48,585 nucleotides of DNA from Perlabentimonas sp964490015 (GTDB lineage: Bacteria > Bacteroidota > Bacteroidia > Bacteroidales > Tenuifilaceae): contig CAZBBA010000026.1 in the NCBI GenBank assembly GCA_964490015.1, positions 1 through 48,585 on the forward strand, written 5' to 3'. The notes beneath the pieces are model-generated. The model did no database searches. It had not been told where the DNA came from and was given only the letters and a program-made list of their open reading frames with translations. Of this stretch, positions 32,902 to 39,619 are shown one piece after another (the first letter of the stretch is position 1; the number at the start of each line of letters is the position of its first letter). The position numbers were made by a program, and so were the translations under genes.

Positions 32902-33840
32902 ATGGACTGGAATCACAATAATTACAACCTAGTAACTATTCTAGGCCCAACTGCGGGAGGGAAAACCAGTGTGGCCACCCATTTGGCGAACGCCATAGGC
33001 GGCGAGGTGATCAGCGGCGACTCGCGCCAGCTATACCGTGGAATGGATTTGGGCACAGGTAAGGATCTGCACGACTACGTGGTGAAAGGCAAGCAGATAC
33101 CACATCATCTGATCGATATTGCCAATGCGGGCTACAAGTTTAACGTTTACGAGTATCAAACCCTTTTTCTTAATGCGTACAACGATATTGCTGGCAGGGG
33201 TGTTACGCCTATTCTATGCGGCGGTTCGGGACTGTACATCGAGGCGGCCATTCGAGGATATAGGTTGATTGAGGTACCCGAAAACCCAGAGCTGCGTGCC
33301 GAGTTGGCCAACAAGTCGCACGAGGAGTTGGAGCAGATGTTGGCATCGATGAAGAAGTTGCATAATCACACTGATACCGATACCCGAAAAAGGTTGGTGC
33401 GAGCTATTGAGATAGAGGTATATTATGCCAGCGCTCCCGCCAAGGATTTTGAGTACCCCAAGCTGAACAATATCATTTTTGGTGTTCGATTTCCCCGTTT
33501 GCAACAACGGCAGCGGATTACCGATAGGTTAAGGCAACGCCTTAAAGAGGGGATGATTGATGAAGTACAAAGGCTACTGAATAGCGGAGTTAATTCCGAA
33601 GATTTGATGTACTATGGATTGGAGTACAAATGGCTCACACAGCACATCCTTGGTGAAATTACTTACGAAGAGATGTTTAGTGGTTTAAACACAGCTATTC
33701 ACCAGTTTGCCAAGCGACAAATGACATGGTTTCGTCGTATGGAGCGCAACGGGCTTTCAATCCATTGGATTGATGGAAATCTGTCGATGGAGCAGAAGTT
33801 GGAGTTTATTTTTTATACCTTGAGCAAAACCAATTTATGA
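32902..33840 (+). CDS. miaA: tRNA dimethylallyltransferase MiaA
   Basis: 312 residues. P-loop GPTAGGKT at 15-22 (the usual GPTAVGKT with one change), the DSRQLYR motif at 40-46, LIDIANAGYKFNVYEYQ, and the catalytic region PILCGGSGLYIEAAIRGY. The RQMTWFRR segment near the C terminus is conserved. It transfers a dimethylallyl group to A37 of tRNAs reading UNN codons. Compared with E. coli MiaA the region after DSRQ carries GTGKDLHDYVVKG, a variant seen in a Bacteroidota subgroup. The GNAT gene begins one base after its stop. Confidence 0.94.
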   Translation: MDWNHNNYNLVTILGPTAGGKTSVATHLANAIGGEVISGDSRQLYRGMDLGTGKDLHDYVVKGKQIPHHLIDIANAGYKFNVYEYQTLFLNAYNDIAGRGVTPILCGGSGLYIEAAIRGYRLIEVPENPELRAELANKSHEELEQMLASMKKLHNHTDTDTRKRLVRAIEIEVYYASAPAKDFEYPKLNNIIFGVRFPRLQQRQRITDRLRQRLKEGMIDEVQRLLNSGVNSEDLMYYGLEYKWLTQHILGEITYEEMFSGLNTAIHQFAKRQMTWFRRMERNGLSIHWIDGNLSMEQKLEFIFYTLSKTNL

Positions 33841-33841
33841 G

Positions 33842-34564
33842 ATGAGGAGTTTTCTGAGTTCTAAGTACACAGAAAGGCTTGATGCTAATCCACTGGTTAG
33901 CCTAAATATGAAAGGTTTTTTTGAGAATCATCGCCCTCTCAAATTGGTAGAGATTAACAACTCCTTTATGGCCTGTGGAAAAAGCGATGAACTTTGGTGG
34001 TATATCCATTGTATGGAACGGGACGATTTTTTGAGCTTCTTAGATCGTTTAGGTAAAGGACTCCACTACTTTGCGGTGATATCCGATTGGATGAAGGCTG
34101 AGCTGGAATTGATGTTTAATATTGAATCGTTGCTTTCTTGCAAACGATTCTACCTGCCAAGCCAAGTGGTTTTGCCAAATTTTAACCATACATTAAGTGA
34201 TTTGTTGGTCGAAGATACTAGGCAAATATTTGAAAATTCTAACTATAAGGCTTTCACCAGCCCAGAGTATATTAGCAGCCAAATCAAAATTCGACCAGGT
34301 GTGGCTTATCGAGATAAAGGAACTCTGGTGGGTTGGGTAATGTTTCACGATGATGGTGCAGTAGGGTTACTTCACGTTCTTGAAAAGTACAGGCGACAGG
34401 GAATTGCAAGAGCACTGGTTGCTGAACTGTGTAGAAGATTGCGACAGCAAATACAAATTCCATATACTAGTGTCGAGCCAACAAATACAGCATCTTTAGC
34501 TATGGTAAACTCTTTAGGGTTTTGTGAGTTGGATAATATTAATTGGTGCAAAGTAGTAAAGTAA
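33842..34564 (+). CDS. GNAT-family N-acetyltransferase
   Basis: 240 residues. The N-terminal 110 residues are a poorly conserved helical region. The C-terminal half is an FR47-like GNAT domain: LVGWVMFHDDGAVGLLHVL, the acetyl-CoA loop EKYRRQGIARALVAEL (R-x-x-G-x-A) and the late TSVEPTNTASLAMVNSLGF. Substrate unknown. It is translationally close to miaA (one base gap) and ends exactly where the convergent wtpC gene ends, with no base between the two stop codons. Confidence 0.87.
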   Translation: MRSFLSSKYTERLDANPLVSLNMKGFFENHRPLKLVEINNSFMACGKSDELWWYIHCMERDDFLSFLDRLGKGLHYFAVISDWMKAELELMFNIESLLSCKRFYLPSQVVLPNFNHTLSDLLVEDTRQIFENSNYKAFTSPEYISSQIKIRPGVAYRDKGTLVGWVMFHDDGAVGLLHVLEKYRRQGIARALVAELCRRLRQQIQIPYTSVEPTNTASLAMVNSLGFCELDNINWCKVVK

Positions 34565-35620
34565 CTACGCTCCAATAAACCGAACGCTACTTGCCTTAAA
34601 CGACACCCATACCTCCGAACCAATTTCAACCCCAAGCTTTTGGATTGATTCCTGGGTAACCAGCGAGTATACGTTTACACCAATATCTACAACCACCTCC
34701 ACGCCAAATCGTTGTGGATAAATATCAACTACTTTCCCCACAAAACAGTTCTGCGAGCTCGAATCCATAGTGGACTTGCTAATGCTTACTGCATTCTCGG
34801 GAAATGTTATGTAGCCCTCACCATCAGCATTGCCAAGTATGCATATAGTGATCTGTTTCCCAATGGTAACCTCTGCTAAATCCTGATTTTTTTTGGTTGC
34901 TGCATTGATCCTAAAGAAATTTTTAATTCCCCCAAACCCTGCCACAAATGATGATGCAGGTTTACTAAAAACCTCTTGTGGAGTTCCCGTTTGCTCAATT
35001 ATACCATTATTCATCACAGCAATGCGATGCGCCAGCGCAATGGCCTCCTCGTAGTCGTGGGTTACATGGATTATTGTTTGCCCATTACGGTTAATCTCAC
35101 GGAGTAGTTTCCTGATTTCGGCCCTGCGTTCCACATCGAGCGAGGAGAGGGGCTCGTCGAGTAGCAGCACATCGGGTTTGGTAACGAGCGTGCGGGCAAG
35201 GGCAACCCGTTGCTGTTCACCACCCGAAAGGGTGGTTGTACTACGCTGCAGTAAATGATCAATGGAAAGACTTTGGGCAGCGTCAATAACCAATCGGTTA
35301 ATTTCCGTTATCTTTAGTCCTCTACCATGAAGCGGATAAGCAATATTGTGTCGTACCGATAGGTGCGGAAAAATTGCCAAATCCTGAAAAACCAGCCCAA
35401 TATTTCGCTCCTGGATCCGCTTACTATTTAGGTTGATGCCATTTATCTCAATTTCGCCCGAGTCGGGTGCAATTAAACCTGCAATAATCTCTAGCACTAT
35501 AGATTTGCCAGCCCCCGATGACCCCAGTAGTACAAAGTACTCGCCCTTGCTCACCTGAAGCGACACATTCCTGAGATTGAAAACACCAAGGGTTTTATTT
35601 ATGTTGTTAACTTTAAGCAT
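34565..35620 (-). CDS. wtpC: Molybdate/tungstate ABC transporter ATP-binding protein
   Basis: 351 residues. Walker A GSSGAGKS at 33-40, signature LSGGEQQR at 131-138, Walker B VLLLDEPLSSLD at 151-162 and switch VTHDYEEA. The C-terminal part (about 285-351, FVGKVVDIYPQRFGVEVVVD, then VWVSFKASSVRFIG) is a TOBE-like domain, which binds molybdate or tungstate in this family. It overlaps the permease gene upstream by 8 bp and is the last gene of the cassette. The Wtp rather than Mod naming rests on the partner proteins. Confidence 0.88.
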   Translation of the reverse strand: MLKVNNINKTLGVFNLRNVSLQVSKGEYFVLLGSSGAGKSIVLEIIAGLIAPDSGEIEINGINLNSKRIQERNIGLVFQDLAIFPHLSVRHNIAYPLHGRGLKITEINRLVIDAAQSLSIDHLLQRSTTTLSGGEQQRVALARTLVTKPDVLLLDEPLSSLDVERRAEIRKLLREINRNGQTIIHVTHDYEEAIALAHRIAVMNNGIIEQTGTPQEVFSKPASSFVAGFGGIKNFFRINAATKKNQDLAEVTIGKQITICILGNADGEGYITFPENAVSISKSTMDSSSQNCFVGKVVDIYPQRFGVEVVVDIGVNVYSLVTQESIQKLGVEIGSEVWVSFKASSVRFIGA

Positions 35621-36395
35621 CTTTTTTACGCTTTATCGCAATTAGTCTTATCACCACAAAAACCGCAAGGCTAATGGCGATGAACAGAACGGCAGCAGGT
35701 CGGGCATACTTCAACCCAAAGGCATTAAACCTATCGAATATAAGCACGGGGGCTACCATGGGATGGTAAGCCACAATTACCACAGCGCCAAATTCACTCA
35801 TCCCGCGGGCAAACATCATTACTAGTCCCGACACAATACTCCGCCATGCCAATGGTAGCGAGATGGTGAAAAACACCCGCGAAGGCGATGCTCCAAGCAC
35901 CAAAGCGGCCTTCTCCAAACGCTCGGGAACTGCAGCAAAACCATCTCTGGCGGCATTCAAAAGAAATGGGAGGCTAACAAACGCCATGGCGATGGCAATG
36001 GCAAAAGGACTTCCCACCAGGTTAAATCCCATCGATCCGGCTACTTTCCCAATTACCGAATCGCGGCTAATGAAGCCAAGCAGAGCAATACCCGCAGCAG
36101 AGTGAGGAATAACAATGGGTAGATCGATTATGCCAAGTACAATGTTTTTAAGCAGAAAGTTATGCCTTGCTAGCATGTAAGCTAAGGGAATGGCAAGAAT
36201 TGAAAATGCCAGCGTGGCTCCCATCGATACCGATAGGGTGCGCCAAATGCTTTGCTGGACCTCGGTATCTGAAGCGGTATCAACCAAAGAGGCTAGGGGA
36301 GTGGCGAAAATCATTCCCACTAGCGGTGCTACAATAAACAGTAGAACAACACCACCCAGGAAGGCAAAAAGGAGCTTTATTGGAGATTTTTGCAT
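35613..36395 (-). CDS. wtpB: Molybdate/tungstate ABC transporter permease
   Basis: 260 residues with six membrane helices. The ABC permease coupling motif (EAA-like) is visible around RDGFAAVPERLEKAALVLGA. The late MSEFGAVVIVAYHPM segment, just before the last helices, is typical of WtpB/ModB proteins. It is separated from the binding-protein gene wtpA by about 395 bp, most of it a heptamer array with an assembly gap, which is unusual inside an operon. Confidence 0.9.
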   Translation of the reverse strand: MQKSPIKLLFAFLGGVVLLFIVAPLVGMIFATPLASLVDTASDTEVQQSIWRTLSVSMGATLAFSILAIPLAYMLARHNFLLKNIVLGIIDLPIVIPHSAAGIALLGFISRDSVIGKVAGSMGFNLVGSPFAIAIAMAFVSLPFLLNAARDGFAAVPERLEKAALVLGASPSRVFFTISLPLAWRSIVSGLVMMFARGMSEFGAVVIVAYHPMVAPVLIFDRFNAFGLKYARPAAVLFIAISLAVFVVIRLIAIKRKKDA

Positions 36396-36480
36396 CAGGA
36401 GCTAGGTTTTCTTATCATTTTCTATCATAGAATAGATATTGTTAGTATTAGTAAACATCTGTCCTTTAATTATCATACAG

Positions 36481-36520
36481 TTAGCTGTTAGCTGTTAACT
36501 GTTAGCCGTTGGCCGTTGGC
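36481..36520. repeat. Degenerate heptamer array (TTAGCTG type)
   Basis: Units TTAGCTG, TTAGCTG, TTAACTG, TTAGCCG, TTGGCCG and a partial TTGGC. The drift between neighbouring units suggests decay of a former exact array. It lies between wtpB and the larger heptamer array. Confidence 0.8.
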
Positions 36521-36562
36521 AAATATTGACGAATCATACAATCAGTTAATTATACAGCAACC

Positions 36563-36787
36563 ATCAAATATCAAATATCGAACACCGAACACCGAACACC
36601 GAACACCGAACACCGAACACCGAACACCGAACANNNNNNNNNNNNNNNNNNNNNNNNNNNNNNNNNNNNNNNNNNNNNNNNNNNNNNNNNNNNNNNNNNN
36701 NNNNNNNNNNNNNNNNNNNNNNNNNNNNNNNNNCGAACACCGAACACCGAACACCGAACACCGAACACCGAACACCGAACACCGAAC
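36563..36787. repeat. Long heptamer array (ACCGAAC) containing a 100-N gap
   Basis: Starts with two ATCAAAT units, then ATCGAAC, then exact ACCGAAC units up to 36633. After 100 N (36634-36733) exact units continue to 36787, three bases before the wtpA stop codon. The gap is an assembly break inside the array, so the true copy number is unknown. Frames read through it (for example EHRTPNT repeats) are artefacts of a 7-bp period, not proteins. Confidence 0.95.
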
Positions 36788-36790
36788 AAC

Positions 36791-37693
36791 CTACCTAGTA
36801 ACCAACGGCCAAACCAGGGGCATTCCCATCGATTCGATAATCTTTAAACCTTTATCCTTGTGGGTGAAAAAATCGAGGAACTTTTTGGCCAGCTCCTTAT
36901 TTGGCGCATTTTTAGGAATGGTTATTCCGTAAACCATGGGTTCGCCCGTAATAGTGAGCGAATCACCGGGAGCTAAGCCCCTTATGGTAACGCTTGCCTG
37001 TTTGTAAAACTCTTCGTAATTCGGATTTCCAAGATTTACCTGCGAGGGTAATGCAAGGTAAGGCAAGTGGTGTTGTACAGCGACCGAACGGTATAGAAAT
37101 ATATAGTCGATGGCACCCGTCTCAAGCAGGGCGATAAGGTCTACCTCTTTTGGGCGGATAAATCGGTTATCCTTATTTTCGATGGATTTTGCCAGGTTTG
37201 GAATGCTATAGTAAATTTCGGCAAGCTGAAGGGTAAGCAGCGTGCGGTAGCCGCAGGGGTCGGCATTGGGATCGCTACGCCCATATTGAACTTCGGGTTC
37301 TTGTAAAATCTCGTACCAGTTATCCTTGTTTATTTTATCGGCATACTTCGATCTACTTGTGTGAACTAGCGCCATCTCGTTACCAGCAAATAGAATATTG
37401 AAATCGGCATTCTCGGGAATAAGCAGCTGATCGATAATCTTGTAATCGGCCGAGGCCATAATATCAGCCTGTCGGTTTAGCTCCGTTATTTTTCGTGCGC
37501 ACTCCACGCTTCCTGCTGCCTCAAGAAAGATTTTCACATTGGGATTCTCAACCTTAAAGCTATCGGCTATGGCTTTAATGGGCATCGAAAGGCTTCCGGC
37601 ATGGAAGATTGTTAAGGTTTGTTTATCCTTACTGGAAGAAACACAAGCGCTTATAGCAACTACGAATGCAGCAATGACGAAAAGTCTTTTCAT
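36791..37693 (-). CDS. wtpA: Molybdate/tungstate-binding lipoprotein
   Basis: 300 residues from the ATG at 37693, chosen because it starts a lipoprotein signal (MKRLFVIAAF, lipobox ISAC, Cys17); a longer frame adds 31 residues without signal character. WtpA-type motifs: TLTIFHAGSLSMPIKAI, EAAGSVECARKI, DIMASADYKIIDQLL, and YGRSDPNADPCGYRTLLTLQ. The substrate is tungstate or molybdate by family. A perfect palindrome (37708-37730) lies just upstream, a likely operator. The stop codon abuts the heptamer array. Confidence 0.9.
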   Translation of the reverse strand: MKRLFVIAAFVVAISACVSSSKDKQTLTIFHAGSLSMPIKAIADSFKVENPNVKIFLEAAGSVECARKITELNRQADIMASADYKIIDQLLIPENADFNILFAGNEMALVHTSRSKYADKINKDNWYEILQEPEVQYGRSDPNADPCGYRTLLTLQLAEIYYSIPNLAKSIENKDNRFIRPKEVDLIALLETGAIDYIFLYRSVAVQHHLPYLALPSQVNLGNPNYEEFYKQASVTIRGLAPGDSLTITGEPMVYGITIPKNAPNKELAKKFLDFFTHKDKGLKIIESMGMPLVWPLVTR

Positions 37694-37707
37694 CGGAATC
37701 TGTTTTA

Positions 37708-37730
37708 CGATATGCAAAAAAAGCATATCG
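37708..37730. promoter_or_regulatory. Palindromic candidate operator upstream of wtpA
   Basis: CGATATGC-A7-GCATATCG, an 8-bp perfect inverted repeat with a 7-bp A spacer, 15-37 bp before wtpA. It resembles ModE boxes in layout (CG...TAT half-sites separated by a short AT-rich spacer). A ModE-like gene is adjacent. There is no T run after it on the minus strand, so it is not a terminator. Confidence 0.55.
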
Positions 37731-37789
37731 AATTGGATAAAAAAAGGAAAATCACAAAAGAATTTTGGGATGAGTAAAATTGACAAGTG

Positions 37790-38167
37790 CTATTCGTTCA
37801 CCTTTGCCCAGAATCGCCTGGCGGAGTCGTGCATCAGCGTATCTATCTCGGCCAAAAAGTCCTTGTAGGCTTCAATTAGCTTTTTGCCTTCGGCATTCAG
37901 GTGGGTGCTGCCGCCATCTTTGCCACCACGACTTTTGTCTACTATGGCAAAGCCAAGGTTCTGTTCAATCTCGCGAAGCTTTCCCCAGGCATTACGGTAG
38001 CTAATATCAAGCTTTTCGGCTGCGGCGGTAAGCGATTGCAGCTCATCGATGCTGAGTAGCAGCTCAAATTTTCCATCGCCCACAATGTCCTGTCCATTAA
38101 TATTCTCGAGCCAAACCTTGTGCTTGAGAAAGATATCGTAATATCGACTTCCTTTTGTGCCTGCCAT
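37790..38167 (-). CDS. ModE-like winged-helix regulator (DNA-binding domain only)
   Basis: 125 residues. The winged helix-turn-helix matches the ModE N-terminal domain: SLTAAAEKLDISYRNAWGKL, then LGFAIVDKSRGGKDGGSTHL and LNAEGKKLIEAY. The C-terminal molybdate-binding domains of full ModE are absent, so it either binds DNA constitutively or senses metal through a partner. It lies in the Mo/W cassette upstream of wtpA, and 12 bp after the DUF364 gene. The palindrome before wtpA is its probable target. Confidence 0.88.
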   Translation of the reverse strand: MAGTKGSRYYDIFLKHKVWLENINGQDIVGDGKFELLLSIDELQSLTAAAEKLDISYRNAWGKLREIEQNLGFAIVDKSRGGKDGGSTHLNAEGKKLIEAYKDFLAEIDTLMHDSARRFWAKVNE

Positions 38168-38179
38168 ATCTAAATAAGT

Positions 38180-38890
38180 TTAAGATTTTCCGTTTAGAAT
38201 GTACACTTTCTGCATGTTAGCCAGGAATGATCGGGTGCCTCCTCCTGCTTCGATTGCCCTGAGGACTTCGTAATCGAATGGTTTAAAGCGCGCCCCAAAA
38301 ATACCACTAATTGGAAGATGCTCGAAAATAGATCGGGTTAGAGGTGTAGAGGGACCCAAGAGGTAAACCTGGCAATTATTATCTTTATATGATATTAAAT
38401 TACCAATAGTTCCGTTTGCAATTGATGTAGAGGTAAGAATAACACAATCGGCGTTTTGAATACATTGTTTCTGATTTTGCAGGGGTTCAACTGGTTTTTC
38501 GTGCTCATTAAGGTCGAAAATTGTTAGCTTCAAATCCTTACTATTAAACTTTTGAGCCAGGGAACCAAAGTAACCCACCATCACCACATTTTTAAACTTG
38601 GTGAATGTAATTGCATCAAAAATATCATTAGAACCTGTAATAATCTCGGAGTGGTTAACACAGGCGTTTATCCAAGCATTGGCAAGAATTCGATGAGTGT
38701 AGATAGTAAAATCGGGGTTTTTTAAAACATCAAAAGCATCAGTAGGCATTTTTTCCAAAAGTGTTGAGGCAACGCCAATGCTTCCGTTTTTTAGCATTAC
38801 AGCTATAAATTTTTCGCCACAGATAATCGATTCATAATTGTTACTATCGAAAGGGTATTGTTCGAAAAGAGTCACTAAAATATCTTTCAT
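38180..38890 (-). CDS. DUF364 Rossmann-like protein
   Basis: 236 residues, soluble. It has the DUF364 pattern: an N-terminal domain followed by a Rossmann-like core with VVMVGYFGSLAQKF, LTIFDLNEHEKP, ADCVILTSTSIANGTIGNL, VYLLGPSTPLTRSIFEHL, and an end motif EAGGGTRSF. Related proteins are found in archaea and anaerobes near metal-transport and metal-cofactor genes and are suggested to handle metal chelates; no reaction is established. It is the first gene of the Mo/W cassette, 12 bp before the ModE-like gene, so a role in Mo/W handling or sensing is a reasonable inference. Confidence 0.8.
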   Translation of the reverse strand: MKDILVTLFEQYPFDSNNYESIICGEKFIAVMLKNGSIGVASTLLEKMPTDAFDVLKNPDFTIYTHRILANAWINACVNHSEIITGSNDIFDAITFTKFKNVVMVGYFGSLAQKFNSKDLKLTIFDLNEHEKPVEPLQNQKQCIQNADCVILTSTSIANGTIGNLISYKDNNCQVYLLGPSTPLTRSIFEHLPISGIFGARFKPFDYEVLRAIEAGGGTRSFLANMQKVYILNGKS

Positions 38891-38914
38891 TTATGCTGAT
38901 GAATGATGTGTAAC

Positions 38915-38922
38915 AAAAGTAG
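38915..38922 (-). promoter_or_regulatory. Minus-7 box of the DUF364-wtp cassette
   Basis: CAAAAGTA on the plus strand reads TACTTTTG on the minus strand, matching TAnnTTTG, 24 bp before the DUF364 start. The minus-33 box is unclear. Confidence 0.4.
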
Positions 38923-39010
38923 TATTTTATTGCAAAACTTATGGTTTTTGGTAACCTAATGGTGTTTTGTTAAAAATCATTAAGGCATTTTATTTCCGAT
39001 CTTTTATGGT

Positions 39011-39018
39011 TACATTTG
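39011..39018 (+). promoter_or_regulatory. Minus-7 box of the helical-repeat protein gene
   Basis: TACATTTG matches TAnnTTTG, 19 bp before the ATG at 39038, giving a very short leader. Confidence 0.4.
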
Positions 39019-39037
39019 TTTAAATACCCATGTGTTG

Positions 39038-39619
39038 ATGTTTATTCCCGATTTCAGTAAAAGGCAACTACTTGATAGGCTTAAGTACTCCATGACCAAA
39101 AAGGATGTGCTGTGGATTGCTAATGAGTTTAGTGAACAAAAGCTAGATACAGAGGAATTGATAACCCTTTCCATTAGTAACGATACTGCATTAGCCTTTC
39201 ACTCTGCATGGGTGCTGGAGAATATTCTCCTCAGCAAACCACAGGGCATAGATTTTTATTTGTCCCGTTTGGTTGAGTTGCTGCCCAGTTTGAGCAACGA
39301 TAGCGTTAAGAGGCATTTTACAAAGCTTATCTCCATTGGCATTCGAAGGGTGGTTTTTAAAGAGGCATCAAGAAGCAGTGAGCGTGAATTTTGGGCAATG
39401 AATTTAGAACCGCTTGAGGATATCTGCTTCAAATGGTTTGTTGAGGAGGATACAAAACCTGCTGTTAAGGTTAATGCATTGGTAATTCTTTACTTGCTCT
39501 CGATTCGTGAACCATGGATTGCACAGGAGTTACCCGCAATTATTGAAAACCAAATGCAGATTAGTTCTCCTGGATTTAGAGCCAAGGCGAAGCATATTTT
39601 ACGCTTGCTGAAAAACTAG
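39038..39619 (+). CDS. Small helical-repeat (HEAT/ARM-like) protein
   Basis: 193 residues from ATG 39038 (GTG 39032 is an alternative). Entirely helical by appearance, with regular helix pairs such as DTALAFHSAWVLENILL, PSLSNDSVKRHFTKLISIGI and PAVKVNALVILYLLSIRE, resembling HEAT or armadillo repeats. No enzyme motif is visible. Similar small proteins are common in Bacteroidota without a known function. Its stop codon shares the palindrome CTAG (39616-39619) with the stop codon of the convergent large gene. Confidence 0.82.
   Translation: MFIPDFSKRQLLDRLKYSMTKKDVLWIANEFSEQKLDTEELITLSISNDTALAFHSAWVLENILLSKPQGIDFYLSRLVELLPSLSNDSVKRHFTKLISIGIRRVVFKEASRSSEREFWAMNLEPLEDICFKWFVEEDTKPAVKVNALVILYLLSIREPWIAQELPAIIENQMQISSPGFRAKAKHILRLLKN

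Larger units (their letters stand above)
36396..36790. other. Intergenic region between wtpA and wtpB
   Basis: About 395 bp as assembled, of which 100 are N. Only the two heptamer arrays are recognisable. No second promoter box was found for wtpB-wtpC, so expression of these probably depends on read-through from wtpA. Confidence 0.6.

Noticed and set aside
36516..36932. Open frames through the heptamer array (EHRTPNT- and FGVRCSV-type repeats on both strands)
   Set aside because: A 7-bp repeat without stops is open in several frames on both strands, and the frames cross an N gap. They overlap wtpA and encode nothing recognisable.
37708..37730. Terminator of the ModE-like gene
   Set aside because: The hairpin is followed on the minus strand by TAAAACAG, not a T run, and it lies at operator distance from wtpA.
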